Below, piece after piece: positions 37,052 through 45,354 of a stretch of 64,000 nucleotides of DNA. A model generated the notes under the pieces. It was not told the origin of the DNA. It ran no database searches and saw only the letters and a list, made by a program, of their open reading frames with translations. The stretch's first letter is position 1. Each line of letters begins with the position of its first letter. This DNA comes from an uncultured Acidobacteriia bacterium. Lineage in GTDB: Bacteria; Acidobacteriota; Terriglobia; Bryobacterales; Bryobacteraceae. The position numbers and the translations under genes were made by a program. The stretch is taken from assembly GCA_903907865.1 (NCBI GenBank), contig CAIVPR010000179.1:28985-92984 (forward strand). Reading direction: 5' to 3'.

Positions 37052-38694
37052 TACGGTTTCACCGAGGGCTCTCTCACAGTTGGATACTTGATGCCGAGCT
37101 GCTCCAGGTAGTTGTCGTACTTGGTCGGGTCGTAGTACATCTCCTTCATCTTGGGCCGGTACTGCTCCATCGTCTTCTGGTTCAGCCAGATGGCGGGCTT
37201 GTCATCGGGGCGCAACAGGCTCTTGTACTTCACCGTCTTGGTCTGGACATTGTTGTAGTAGTCCCAGGCCTTGGTGACCAGTTCCGGCTTGAGCAGGATG
37301 TCGAGCATGGTCATCGCCTGCACCTTCGCGCCGGCGACCACGCCCTTGTGGGCAATCGGCGTCGCCATGGAGATTGCATTGGCCCAATTGTGGCCGGGAC
37401 CGCCGGGAATGTTGGAGGGGTAGTTGAGGGTCACGGTCGGTACGACCCACGATACGTCGCCGATGTCGTCCGACCCGCCGCCGGTCGGCTGCTGCTGTTG
37501 GCCGCCTTCCGCCTCGGGGTCGCCCTCCGTGGCCTTCGGCTTGCGGAGTTCCGGAATCTTGGACGCCAGACCGCGCACCGGAACCTTCAACTCGGTCTGC
37601 AGCGCCTTGGCGAGCTTCTGGTCGTCGTCGGACCATTGCGGCAAGCCCACCTTCTTGATGTTTTCGTACATCGCCTCGGCGATCGGCACGTTGAAGTGGC
37701 CTGGCCAGGCGGAACCGAGCACGCGCGAGGTGTAGGTCGTGTCGGTCATCAGCGTGGCAGCCTGGGCCATGTTGTCGCCGATCTTCCAGAGGTTCATGAT
37801 GTGCTCGTAGTCGGCCTCGCGGAAGTAGTACCAGACGGCGGCGTTGGGCGGGACGACGTTGGGCTGGTCGCCGCCGTTGGTGATCACGTTGTGCACGCGG
37901 GTGGCGAGGCGCAGGTGCTCGCGGCGGAAATTCCAGCCGACGTCCATCAGTTCGACGGCGTCAAGGGCGCTCTTGCCGCGCCAAGGCGCTCCGGCGGCGT
38001 GGGCGCTCTCGCCCTTGAACATGTACTCCACCGAGATCAGGCCGTTTTGTGTGGTGGGTCCGCTGCTGACTTGGAGGTTGTTGCCGACGTGCGTGAAGAG
38101 GACGACGTCGACATCTTTGAACATGCCGTCGCGCACATAGTAAGCCTTGGTGCCGACCAGTTCCTCGGCCACTCCAGGCCAGAGCCGGATGGTCCCCTTG
38201 AGGTGTTCGCGCTCCATCGTCTGCTTGACCGCGATGGCGGCGAGGATGTTCAGCGGCAGGCCGGAGTTGTGTCCTTCGCCGTGGCCGGGTGCACCCTCGA
38301 TCATCGCTTCGTGATAGGCGACGCCGGGTTTTTGCGAGGCTTGGGGGATGTCGTCGATGTCGGAGCCGAGCGAGATCACCGGCTTGCCCTCACCCCAGGA
38401 TGCGACCCAGGCCGTCGGGATGCCGGACACGCCGCGCTGGATCTTGAAGCCTTCCTTCTCTAGCAGACCGGTCAGGTATTTGGAGGTTTCGACCTCCTGG
38501 AACCCGAGCTCGGCGAAGCTGAAGACGCTGTCGACCATGACTTGTGCCTGTTTCTTCATGCCTTCGATCTGGCCCGCGAGGTCGGCCTTCATGGCGGCCT
38601 GTTTCTCGGGCGAGATGGTGGTCTGGGCCGGAAGTGTGGCGGCGAGGGAGATCGCCAAAACAATGCGAAGCGCGGGCGCGTGTGTGAGCTTCAT
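37051..38694 (-). CDS. exported M20-family amidohydrolase (AbgB-like)
   Basis: A 547-residue zinc hydrolase of the M20D/AbgB group, which cleaves amide bonds such as those of p-aminobenzoyl-glutamate or indole-amino acids. The signal MKLTHAPALRIVLAISLAATLPAQ is followed by SVFSFAELGFQEVETSKYL, ISLGSDIDDIPQ, GHGEGHNSGLPLNI (zinc His), LWPGVAEELVG, FKGESAHAAGAPWRGKSALDAVEL (dimer domain) and GGPGHNWANA. A Gln/Gly-rich insert (EGGQQQQPTGGGSDD) lies near residue 430. Start 38694 is fixed by the signal; a TACACT box lies 6 nt before it. First gene of the operon with DUF4126 and the flavoprotein. Confidence 0.88.
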   Translation of the reverse strand: MKLTHAPALRIVLAISLAATLPAQTTISPEKQAAMKADLAGQIEGMKKQAQVMVDSVFSFAELGFQEVETSKYLTGLLEKEGFKIQRGVSGIPTAWVASWGEGKPVISLGSDIDDIPQASQKPGVAYHEAMIEGAPGHGEGHNSGLPLNILAAIAVKQTMEREHLKGTIRLWPGVAEELVGTKAYYVRDGMFKDVDVVLFTHVGNNLQVSSGPTTQNGLISVEYMFKGESAHAAGAPWRGKSALDAVELMDVGWNFRREHLRLATRVHNVITNGGDQPNVVPPNAAVWYYFREADYEHIMNLWKIGDNMAQAATLMTDTTYTSRVLGSAWPGHFNVPIAEAMYENIKKVGLPQWSDDDQKLAKALQTELKVPVRGLASKIPELRKPKATEGDPEAEGGQQQQPTGGGSDDIGDVSWVVPTVTLNYPSNIPGGPGHNWANAISMATPIAHKGVVAGAKVQAMTMLDILLKPELVTKAWDYYNNVQTKTVKYKSLLRPDDKPAIWLNQKTMEQYRPKMKEMYYDPTKYDNYLEQLGIKYPTVREPSVKP

Positions 38695-38799
38695 GGAAGC
38701 AGTGTAGCGCTTTGTGGGGGCTGGATGGGGTGGAAGTCTATTTTCTTCCGTGACCATCCAGCAACCGATGGCGGCTGGGGATAGAATAGGGAGGGTACC

Positions 38800-39219
38800 G
38801 TGTTCCAGACAGAGCCGGAAAATACGCGTGAACTTCGATGGCGGCAACGGTTCGAGCACCTGCGACGGGCGTACTCCCGTTTGGATGCTGCGTGCCAGCA
38901 AGACTCCTACTCGGAATTGGAGCTGGCCGGACTCATCCAGATGTTCGAGTTTACCTTCGAGCTCGCTTGGAAAACCATGAAGGACTTGTTGACTTATGAG
39001 GGCTTCGAGGTCAACTCCCCGCGGGAGGCGATCCGGGTTGGCCTGTCAGCCGGACTCGTTGGTGACGGTGTGGTCTGGATGGAGGCACTGGAAAGCCGCA
39101 ATCGCTTCAGTCACACCTATGACGCCAAGGCTGCGGAAGAGGCCGAACATTTGATCAAAGATACATTCGGTCCCATGATTGGGGTGTTTGTGTCGCGTTT
39201 GGCGGAGCGGGAACGGTGA
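38800..39219 (+). CDS. HEPN toxin of a HEPN-MNT system (HepT/HI0074-like)
   Basis: A 139-residue all-helical protein of the nucleotidyltransferase-substrate-binding (HI0074/HepT) family. It carries the catalytic HEPN RNase signature RX4HXY as ESRNRFSHTYD near residue 100, including the Tyr that cognate MNT enzymes modify with AMP. The helices LELAGLIQMFEFTFELAWKTMKDLL and EVNSPREAIRVGLSAGLV are typical. A GTG start at 38800 is preceded by GGGAGG and, 12 nt before the codon, by a -10-like TAGAAT. It overlaps the MNT gene by 4 nt (GTGA). Predicted RNase-type toxin; here it opens an operon that also holds a reverse transcriptase. Confidence 0.88.
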   Translation: MFQTEPENTRELRWRQRFEHLRRAYSRLDAACQQDSYSELELAGLIQMFEFTFELAWKTMKDLLTYEGFEVNSPREAIRVGLSAGLVGDGVVWMEALESRNRFSHTYDAKAAEEAEHLIKDTFGPMIGVFVSRLAERER

Positions 39220-39572
39220 GCGACGGACTGCGCCCAGCGCAGCGCGAGGCAATTAGGCGATTGTTCACCGAGTTTCCCAAAGTGGAGCGGGTAGTTCTGT
39301 TTGGCTCGCGGGCCATGGGGAATTGGTCGGAAGGTTCCGACATCGATTTGGCCTTGTTCGGAGACGAGCTTCAGTTGCGCGACGAACTTCGGATCGCGGC
39401 ACGACTCGAGGATCTTGCGCTGCCGGTCCGGGCGGACTTGGTCCGCTACGGCGTTGCGGACGAGGCGTTGCAACTCCATATCGCGAGGCGTGGTTTGGAA
39501 CTCTTCCTGAAACCCCGCATCGGAACGCTCGCAGAGCCCGGGGCTGCTGTAGACGGGGGATCTGCCCAATAG
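39216..39572 (+). CDS. minimal nucleotidyltransferase antitoxin (MntA/HI0073-like)
   Basis: A 118-residue nucleotidyltransferase with the polymerase-beta signature VVLFGSRAMGNWSEGSDIDLALFG (GS...DxD) at about residues 26-50. In characterised HEPN-MNT pairs the MNT protein silences the toxin by adding AMP to its RX4HXY tyrosine, and both residues are present here. The C-terminal tail after LELFLKP (about 18 residues, Gly/Ala-rich) looks like an extension towards the next gene. Its TAG stop shares one base with the GTG of the reverse transcriptase gene, so translation of all three is coupled. Confidence 0.88.
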   Translation: MSDGLRPAQREAIRRLFTEFPKVERVVLFGSRAMGNWSEGSDIDLALFGDELQLRDELRIAARLEDLALPVRADLVRYGVADEALQLHIARRGLELFLKPRIGTLAEPGAAVDGGSAQ

Positions 39573-41038
39573 TGACGAAGGAGTTCGTTCTGGAGGCACT
39601 GCTTCGTCACAATTATTTCCCAATGCAGAAAATGCATCAGGACGAGATGCCGCCGGTTTTCTCGTCTACCGGCTTCCAACCGTCTGTTGCTGAAGCGCTT
39701 GACGCTCTGGCCCCACGGAAAGGCGGGTACGACAGCGTCGAATACCGGGCAACCCGGTTCAATCTCGTCCCCCGCAGACTCTCAATCCCACACCCTCTTC
39801 CGTATTCGCGTTTGGCTCGGCGGATCGCCGAAAACTGGGAGCATGTGAGCTACATTGCGGGGAACGAAGTCAGTGTCATTCGACCACGGCAGCACGCCGA
39901 CGGGCGCTTGATCGTCATGGACTACGAGAGTTCCCGGGCAAAACAGCAGCGAGCCAATCAAATGCAATTTGGATGTAGGTTCACTGCCCATGCTGACGTG
40001 GCCAACTGCTTCCCCAGCGTGTACTCCCATGCCGTGCCGTGGGCGGTCGTAGGATTCGCGGAGGCAAAGTCCAAACAGGGGCCCGCTTTCAAAGATCTAT
40101 GGTTCAATCAACTCGATATTGCTCTGCGAGCAACGAATCGAAACGAAACGAACGGCGTCGCAGTCGGGCCGGCGACGTCGAACGTCTTGTCCGAAGCGAT
40201 CCTCGCCCGCGTCGATGAAGAGCTGTCAGAGTTCAGGTTTGTCCGCTTCATTGACGACTACACGGCCTACTGCCACGACTACAACGAAGCCGAGCGGTTC
40301 ATCGACCGACTGGGAATTGAGCTTGGGAAGTACAGATTCTTGCTGAATCCTGTGAAGACCAGAATCTCAGCACTTCCGAGCTGGGACAGTGACTGGGTCT
40401 CGGGACTCGCCCTGGCGCTTCCGCACGGCAAAGGCTTGGATCCCAGCACGGCTCAGCATTACCTCAACCACGCGGTCGCCATGTCCCACAAGGTCCCGGA
40501 TGCCAGCATTCTGAAGTTTGCGGTCAAATCGCTTTGCGGGCGGCACCCCGATGCAGGGGTTGTTCGATCAATCATGCCCCAAGTATTAGGCCTCGCATTC
40601 CACCGACCAGCCCTCCTCCCGGCGATGGCCAGCTTGTTCAGCAAGCTCGGTTGCGGACCGGGTTCGGAATACAGCGCTCATTTGGCCCGTATCGCTGCTG
40701 AACACGCCCGACAAAGGCGTTCGGACGGCATGTGTTGGAGCCTTCACTACCTCAATAAGTACGGAGACGGGGTGACGGATGACGTTGCCAATGCCGTTGT
40801 TGGAACTCAGGACTGTTCGGCGATGGCCATCTTGGGCACCATAAGCCCTCAGCACCTCCCAATTATCATTCAATTCAAGACAACTCTGGACGGGGAGGAT
40901 GCCTACGCTTTGGACCGATACTGGCTACTGCTGTACCAGCTATTCCGCAGCGGCAGCATCGACAATCCATATCCCGGTGACAAAACATTCGGCATCCTCC
41001 GGGATGCCAAAGTGGATTTGATCAGGAGCGGGCCGTAG
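39572..41038 (+). CDS. defence-type reverse transcriptase (UG/Abi/DRT-like)
   Basis: A 488-residue RNA-directed DNA polymerase. The opening LLRHNYFPMQKMHQDEMPPVFSS resembles the YFP...(E)(L/M)PPxF signature of abortive-infection and 'unknown group' RTs. Motif A is HADVANCFPSVYSHAVPWAV (about 137-156), motif B NGVAVGPATSNVLSEAILARVDEEL (about 190-214) and motif C RFIDDYTAYCHD with FIDD in place of YADD (about 223-234). After about residue 290 comes a helical region with no maturase or endonuclease domain, so this is not a group II intron. The GTG at 39572 overlaps the MNT stop. A role in phage defence is inferred; subgroup (for example Drt3b- or Drt4-like) not settled. Confidence 0.82.
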   Translation: MTKEFVLEALLRHNYFPMQKMHQDEMPPVFSSTGFQPSVAEALDALAPRKGGYDSVEYRATRFNLVPRRLSIPHPLPYSRLARRIAENWEHVSYIAGNEVSVIRPRQHADGRLIVMDYESSRAKQQRANQMQFGCRFTAHADVANCFPSVYSHAVPWAVVGFAEAKSKQGPAFKDLWFNQLDIALRATNRNETNGVAVGPATSNVLSEAILARVDEELSEFRFVRFIDDYTAYCHDYNEAERFIDRLGIELGKYRFLLNPVKTRISALPSWDSDWVSGLALALPHGKGLDPSTAQHYLNHAVAMSHKVPDASILKFAVKSLCGRHPDAGVVRSIMPQVLGLAFHRPALLPAMASLFSKLGCGPGSEYSAHLARIAAEHARQRRSDGMCWSLHYLNKYGDGVTDDVANAVVGTQDCSAMAILGTISPQHLPIIIQFKTTLDGEDAYALDRYWLLLYQLFRSGSIDNPYPGDKTFGILRDAKVDLIRSGP

Positions 41039-41101
41039 GCAACGAGGCAGGGCGTCGCGCCACCGCCGCATCGCGAATGGAAAACACCGACGCCGCTCCA
41101 G

Positions 41102-42199
41102 CTAACGCAACGGCGAACCCCCAACATACCCCGTCATTTCCAAGTACCCCACGCCCTTGTGGCTCCCCGAGTAATCGACCGCCCCCTCCCAATACCCCAC
41201 GCTCCCGCCCTTGGGTTTCAACTCCTGGTCCTTCACAACCGCCCGGCACAACAAATCCACCCCCAGGGACGGCACCCGCACCCGCCATTCCACCGGGTAC
41301 TTCCCGTGCATCGCGGTGTCCGACGGCGTCAGCGTGAAATCCTTGCTGGCCAGATGACGCGCCTTCCCGTCCTTACCTATGAACGTGCCCGAAGAGTGCG
41401 GATCCACCCCGCCCCCGGCAAGGCGGAAGCGGTACAGCATCAATTCCGTCCCGTTGTCCAACTGCATGCTGAACCAGTCCCAGCCCAGTTGATCCGGGGC
41501 CAGCGTGTTGCTGAACCACTCGTGGTCCATCCATGCGGTTCCCGACACCTTGTGGGAATCGATCGTCCCGCCAACCCGCAACCTCGGAAACGACACGTAG
41601 TGCGATGCCATTCCCTTGCCCTCGGCCTTCTGGCTGACGCCGTTTTCCCCTTGGATCACCGGAGGCTTTTCCGGAACCAGTTCCAAGTGGAAACGGAATT
41701 TCGGGGTAAGCGCATCCAGCACCTGCACTTCACCCTGTCCCCACTGCACCGACCAGTTCGCGTTCCAGACACGCCTCTGCGCAAACGACGCGCCGGCGAT
41801 TCCCGGCCCTGCGCGGTTCAATCTTTCTTCCGAAAAGAACCGGTTTCCGGTCGCGTCGGTAAGCGCCGCATGGGCCAAGTAGGCGTCTTTCAGCGACCAC
41901 GCCGACCGGTTCTCGGCCCCGGGCGGCACTCCCTGCCGGAAGAACACCAGTTCGAACCCGAACCGTTTGCCCCCCTCGTCCACCACATTGCCCGTGTAAT
42001 ACCACCATTCCGTGCGGAAGTCTTCGTGCTCGAAATGGTCCCGTGGAAACTGGTAGTTGTATCCGGGCAGTGCTTGGCGCCACAAGAAATCCGTGGATGC
42101 CCAAGCCACAACCGCCGAGGCCGCAAGCAACGCTAGCGGCCATGCCGCCCTGATACCATGAGATGACTTCGAATGGTTGTTGAGACCCGATCCGCTCAA
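41102..42199 (-). CDS. exported AttH/CrtC-like (lipocalin-fold) protein
   Basis: About 365 residues of the predicted secreted hydrolase/carotenoid-1,2-hydratase-like family (AttH, two lipocalin-like domains). Family marks: [70 protein letters not shown] and a C-terminal [11 protein letters not shown]. The N-terminal [15 protein letters not shown] is the signal or anchor. No in-frame ATG exists at the front; TTG at 42199 is the best long start but overlaps the divergent metX by 27 nt, and TTG at 42130 is an alternative. Often encoded beside ABC transporter genes, which are absent here. Substrate unknown. Confidence 0.8.
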   Translation of the reverse strand: MSGSGLNNHSKSSHGIRAAWPLALLAASAVVAWASTDFLWRQALPGYNYQFPRDHFEHEDFRTEWWYYTGNVVDEGGKRFGFELVFFRQGVPPGAENRSAWSLKDAYLAHAALTDATGNRFFSEERLNRAGPGIAGASFAQRRVWNANWSVQWGQGEVQVLDALTPKFRFHLELVPEKPPVIQGENGVSQKAEGKGMASHYVSFPRLRVGGTIDSHKVSGTAWMDHEWFSNTLAPDQLGWDWFSMQLDNGTELMLYRFRLAGGGVDPHSSGTFIGKDGKARHLASKDFTLTPSDTAMHGKYPVEWRVRVPSLGVDLLCRAVVKDQELKPKGGSVGYWEGAVDYSGSHKGVGYLEMTGYVGGSPLR

Positions 42200-43306
42200 T
42201 TTGACAGTATCTCCCTTGACTCCGGTGCCACGTTGTCGCCCGTTGAAATCGCTTACGAAACCTACGGGCACCTGAATGATGCGAAATCCAACGCCATCCT
42301 GATCACCCACGCTTTCACCGGCGACGCGCACGCCGCCGGGATCAGCCACGAAACCGGCAAGCCCGGCTGGTGGGATAACATGATCGGTCCAGGCAAGGCG
42401 TTCGACACCGACCGCTATTTCGTCATCTGCTCCAACGTCCTCGGCGGCTGCCAAGGCACCACAGGCCCAGGCGCGAAGAATCCGGCAACGGGCCGCCCTT
42501 ATGCGATGTCGTTTCCGGTGATCACGATTCGAGATATGGCGCGGCTGCAGCGTATGCTCGTGCAATCCCTGGGTATCGAACGGCTGCTCTCTGTGGCGGG
42601 CGGCTCCATGGGCGGCATGCAGGCACTCGAATGGGCCACCAGCTATCCCGAAATGGTGCTGTCTGTGATCCCCATCGCAACCACGTGGCGGCACAGCGCC
42701 CAACAGATCGCCTTCAATGAAGTCGGCCGCCAGGCCATCATGGCCGATCCCGACTGGAGCGAGGGCAACTACTACGACTCCGGCAAGCTTCCCGGGCGCG
42801 GACTCTCCATTGCCCGCATGGTCGGGCACATCACTTACATGAGCGACGAGTCCATGCGCGAGAAATTTGGCCGCCGCCTCCGTGAGAAGGAGAAGTTCGG
42901 CTTCGACTTCGGCGTGGATTTTGAAATCGAAAGCTACCTCCGCTACCGGGGCAACCAGTTCGTCTCCCGGTTTGACGCCAACTCCTACCTCTACATCACC
43001 AAGGCCGAGGACTACTTCGACCTGACCAACGGTACCGGACGGCTGGCCGACGCGTTCCGCGATGTGGGCACCAGGTTTCTCGTCATCAGCTTCACGTCGG
43101 ACTGGCTTTATCCAAGCTATCAGTCCCAGGAAATCGTCCGTGTGCTGCGCCGCATGAACGGGGACGTCGCCTACTGCGACCTCCAGTCGAACTATGGCCA
43201 CGACGCCTTTCTGGTGGACATAGCCGAACAAACGGAGATTGTCCGGGGCTTCCTCGAAAGTACGGCGCGCACCGCACTGACCGCAAGCCCGAAAGGGGTT
43301 CGCTGA
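42173..43306 (+). CDS. metX: homoserine O-acetyltransferase
   Basis: A 377-residue alpha/beta-hydrolase-fold enzyme that acetylates (or succinylates) L-homoserine in methionine synthesis. Visible blocks: [37 protein letters not shown], the nucleophile elbow [29 protein letters not shown] (catalytic Asp) and [10 protein letters not shown] (catalytic His). Start ATG at 42173 gives the usual short lead before the YETYG block. Its stop TGA overlaps the metW start (TGATG), the classical metXW arrangement. No SAM riboswitch is recognisable upstream, where only a few tens of bases separate it from the divergent gene. Confidence 0.95.
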   Translation: MVVETRSAQFDSISLDSGATLSPVEIAYETYGHLNDAKSNAILITHAFTGDAHAAGISHETGKPGWWDNMIGPGKAFDTDRYFVICSNVLGGCQGTTGPGAKNPATGRPYAMSFPVITIRDMARLQRMLVQSLGIERLLSVAGGSMGGMQALEWATSYPEMVLSVIPIATTWRHSAQQIAFNEVGRQAIMADPDWSEGNYYDSGKLPGRGLSIARMVGHITYMSDESMREKFGRRLREKEKFGFDFGVDFEIESYLRYRGNQFVSRFDANSYLYITKAEDYFDLTNGTGRLADAFRDVGTRFLVISFTSDWLYPSYQSQEIVRVLRRMNGDVAYCDLQSNYGHDAFLVDIAEQTEIVRGFLESTARTALTASPKGVR

Positions 43307-43905
43307 TGCCGGGCAAGGGCAAGCTTTCAGATCGTCCCGACTTCCATATCATCGGCGAGTTGGTCGAAGCCGGCAGCCGGGTTCTGGACCTAGGATGCGG
43401 CGAGGGCGAGTTTTTGGCATGGCTGGTCGCGAACAAGGGGGTGGTTGCCCGCGGTGTCGAAATCTCGGCAGCCAAGGTGCGCAAGGCGATCACGCGCGGT
43501 GTGTCCGCCTACCAAGGGGATTTGGACGAAGGCTTGGCGGATTATCCTGACCAGGCATTCGACTACGTCATCCTGAGCCAGACTCTGCAGGAAACCAAGG
43601 CTCCGCTGCATGTGCTGCGCGAGATGCTGCGCGTGGGTCGCCGGGCGATCGTCTCGTTCCCGAACTTCGGCCATTGGTCGGTGCGGCGCGCGATGCTTTT
43701 TACCGGGCAGGCACCCAAGACGGAACTGTTCCCCTACGACTGGTATAACTCGCCCAACATCCACTTCCTCAGCATCAACGATTTTGAGAGCCTTTGCCGC
43801 GAGACGCCGTTTCCAATCTCGAAGCGGTACTTCCTCTCGGGATCAAGGCGTGTTACCGTCGCGCCGAACCTAATGGCGCAGACGGCAGTCTTTCTTCTGG
43901 GCTAG
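43306..43905 (+). CDS. metW: methionine biosynthesis protein MetW
   Basis: A 199-residue SAM-methyltransferase-fold protein that partners MetX. GSRVLDLGCGEGEFLAWL is motif I, FDYVILSQTLQETKAPLHVLREMLRVGRRAIVSFPNFGHW the characteristic MetW block, and PYDWYNSPNIHFLSINDFE the ending. It is translated from the overlapping TGATG with metX, which supports obligate joint expression. MetW is thought to stimulate MetX; methyl transfer itself is not established. The gene is full length and ends 27 nt before the zinc-ribbon protein. Confidence 0.95.
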   Translation: MPGKGKLSDRPDFHIIGELVEAGSRVLDLGCGEGEFLAWLVANKGVVARGVEISAAKVRKAITRGVSAYQGDLDEGLADYPDQAFDYVILSQTLQETKAPLHVLREMLRVGRRAIVSFPNFGHWSVRRAMLFTGQAPKTELFPYDWYNSPNIHFLSINDFESLCRETPFPISKRYFLSGSRRVTVAPNLMAQTAVFLLG

Positions 43906-43932
43906 GCTTTAGAGTGGTGTGCGGGGATCGCG

Positions 43933-44244
43933 ATGACCTGTCCAAAATGCAAAAGTCGGGATGCGCACAGGGTGCTGCGGGAAGGTCCGCGGGACGCGTT
44001 GGCCAATTGGCTGCTTATGAAGCCTTATCTATGCCCGTCCTGCGCGAACCGCTTCCACGTCATTCCCAAAGGCGGTGGCCACCCGCCGTTGTTGGAACAA
44101 TTCGAACTCAGGATGGCCGAGGCCCGAAGGGGCAAGGCCGGGCGGTGGTTGCGTCGGACGGGACTGCTAACCTATCTGCTCGCAATTGTCTTGTTTGCTT
44201 TGCTGTTTGCGGTCGTGCTCCGCTTCCTCCCCGGAGCGCAATAA
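43933..44244 (+). CDS. zinc-ribbon membrane protein
   Basis: A 103-residue protein with an N-terminal zinc ribbon, MTCPKCKSRDAH and YLCPSCANRFH (CxxC pairs at about residues 3-6 and 34-37). A single C-terminal membrane helix (LLTYLLAIVLFALLFAVVLRFL) follows. The ribbon would face the cytoplasm if the basic RRGKAGRWLRR before the helix stays inside. I do not recognise a named family. It lies downstream of metXW in the same direction and may be read through from that operon. No enzyme motif is seen. Confidence 0.75.
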   Translation: MTCPKCKSRDAHRVLREGPRDALANWLLMKPYLCPSCANRFHVIPKGGGHPPLLEQFELRMAEARRGKAGRWLRRTGLLTYLLAIVLFALLFAVVLRFLPGAQ

Positions 44245-44299
44245 TCAATCCCGAAGAAGAGTGTACCCCCCTCGGAAGCTTCGACACAAGAAAAATCTA

Positions 44300-44328
44300 T
44301 TGCGCGCGCGAATTCTTAGTGATATGCT
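44300..44328 (+). promoter_or_regulatory. promoter of the small basic-protein gene
   Basis: TTGCGC (44300-44305), a 17-nt spacer and TATGCT (44323-44328) end 11 nt before the ATG at 44340. The spacing is ideal and implies a leader of only a few bases. Confidence 0.5.
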
Positions 44329-44339
44329 GGGGCTGAACT

Positions 44340-44624
44340 ATGGTAACTGATCGCGAAATACTTGAAGCTGCCCTCTTCGGCTTCCAAGCGCAACTCAAAG
44401 AGGTCGAAGCGAAGATTGCGGAAATCCGCACTCAGTTGGCGGGACGCACCGCAGTTGAACGCGCCCCTGAAGCCCAGCCGAAGAAACGGGCCGGTCGTCC
44501 GAAGTCCCAGCCTGTGGAAGCCCCGACAAAGAAAAAGCGTGTTATGTCCGCTGCGGCACGGGAACGGATCGCGGAAGCCCAGAAGCGTCGTTGGGCCGCG
44601 CATCACGCTCAGCAGGGAAGCTAG
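44340..44624 (+). CDS. small basic protein with AT-hook-like linker
   Basis: A 94-residue protein. Residues 1-35 form a likely coiled coil (LEAALFGFQAQLKEVEAKIAEIRTQL). A basic, Pro-rich linker with an AT-hook-like KKRAGRPKSQP follows, and the end is a second basic helix, RVMSAAARERIAEAQKRRWAAHH. The ending resembles a motif I have seen in many small acidobacterial proteins (SAAARxRIAxAQxxRW) and suggests nucleic-acid contact. It has its own promoter and a strong terminator, so it is a single-gene unit. Function unknown; a nucleoid- or RNA-binding role is an inference. Confidence 0.72.
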   Translation: MVTDREILEAALFGFQAQLKEVEAKIAEIRTQLAGRTAVERAPEAQPKKRAGRPKSQPVEAPTKKKRVMSAAARERIAEAQKRRWAAHHAQQGS

Positions 44625-44673
44625 TCCCAGACTATTTCGGATCGCACCGAAAAACAGACGAATACTTCGGACT

Positions 44674-44704
44674 AAGGAGACGCGGATGACGCGTCTCCTT
44701 TTTT
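44674..44704 (+). terminator. rho-independent terminator of the small basic-protein gene
   Basis: AAGGAGACGCG (44674-44684) pairs perfectly with CGCGTCTCCTT (44690-44700) over a 5-nt loop and ends in a T run. An 11-bp stem makes this one of the strongest terminators in the window. Confidence 0.9.
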
Positions 44705-44795
44705 GTGTCCCAAAGGTTCTCAAACCGCCGCGCCTGAAGGCGGGCCGACCGATTCATCCACCGGCCAATAAACCGGAGTTTGCGCATTGGGACGC

Positions 44796-44830
44796 AAAAA
44801 AAAGGAGGCTGCGATTCCTCGCGCCTCCTT
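44796..44830 (-). terminator. rho-independent terminator of the cold-shock gene
   Basis: On the minus strand AAGGAGGC (44830-44823) pairs with GCCTCCTT (44809-44802) and is followed by a run of eight T. A second hairpin, GCGGCCCG/CGGGCCGC (44857-44878), lies closer to the stop codon and may protect the mRNA 3-prime end. Confidence 0.85.
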
Positions 44831-44885
44831 CTCTTGCCAAAATTGCTGATGATTCGGCGGCCCGCCCGAACGGGCCGCGAGCCAA

Positions 44886-45089
44886 CTAGAGCTGGTTGAC
44901 CTGTTCCGCCTGCAGGCCCTTCGGTCCGCGCGTTACGGTGAAGCTGACCTTGGCACCCTCGTCCAACGATCTGTACCCAGTGGTCTCGATGGCCGAGAAG
45001 TGGACGAAAACGTCCTCGCCGGATTCACGCTGGATGAATCCAAATCCCTTCGCGGCGTTAAACCACTTCACTGTTCCTTGTTCTTTCAT
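44886..45089 (-). CDS. cold-shock domain protein
   Basis: A 67-residue CspA-type protein that binds single-stranded RNA and DNA. Both RNP motifs are intact, KGFGFI and VFVHFSAI, within [20 protein letters not shown] and the C-terminal [10 protein letters not shown]. The start at 45089 is the canonical family start; the longer ORF upstream is non-coding. A leader of up to about 230 nt separates it from the blaI promoter region, compatible with the long structured leaders of cold-inducible csp genes, but I cannot map a promoter. It ends with two hairpins. Which csp paralogue this is cannot be told. Confidence 0.93.
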   Translation of the reverse strand: MKEQGTVKWFNAAKGFGFIQRESGEDVFVHFSAIETTGYRSLDEGAKVSFTVTRGPKGLQAEQVNQL

Positions 45090-45305
45090 GTTTCTGTTTG
45101 TCTCTTTCCAGCTATTGTAGTTCCCGGCGGAGTCAGTTTCGAAGACGGTACAGCGAGCGACGCATTGGCAGTTCGTGGTGGGTCGGTAGAAAGTGCAGCG
45201 GGTCCAAGAGCTACGACCACAGTACCATGCCCCGATGCGTGGCTCCAAATCAGCGCGTTGGGCCACCCGCCTCGGCGGCGCCCGGACGCGCGCCAAAGAA
45301 AACGC

Positions 45306-45341
45306 TTGACATCCGAACCGCCTAGTACTAATTTTTTAGTA
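45306..45341 (+). promoter_or_regulatory. blaI promoter with palindromic operator
   Basis: TTGACA (45306-45311), 17 nt, TAATTT (45329-45334) form a good promoter. The -10 is embedded in the perfect palindrome TACTAA-TTTT-TTAGTA (45326-45341), close to the TACTACA/TGTAGTA dyads bound by BlaI/MecI repressors. It lies 13 nt before the blaI start, so autorepression is likely. Confidence 0.75.
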
Positions 45342-45354
45342 TGAGGCGTTCGAG

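Noticed and set aside
39572-41038. Group II intron or retron reading of the RT
   Set aside because: No maturase or endonuclease domain, no intron domain V/VI hairpin nearby, and gene overlap with the MNT stop codon argues for an operon gene.
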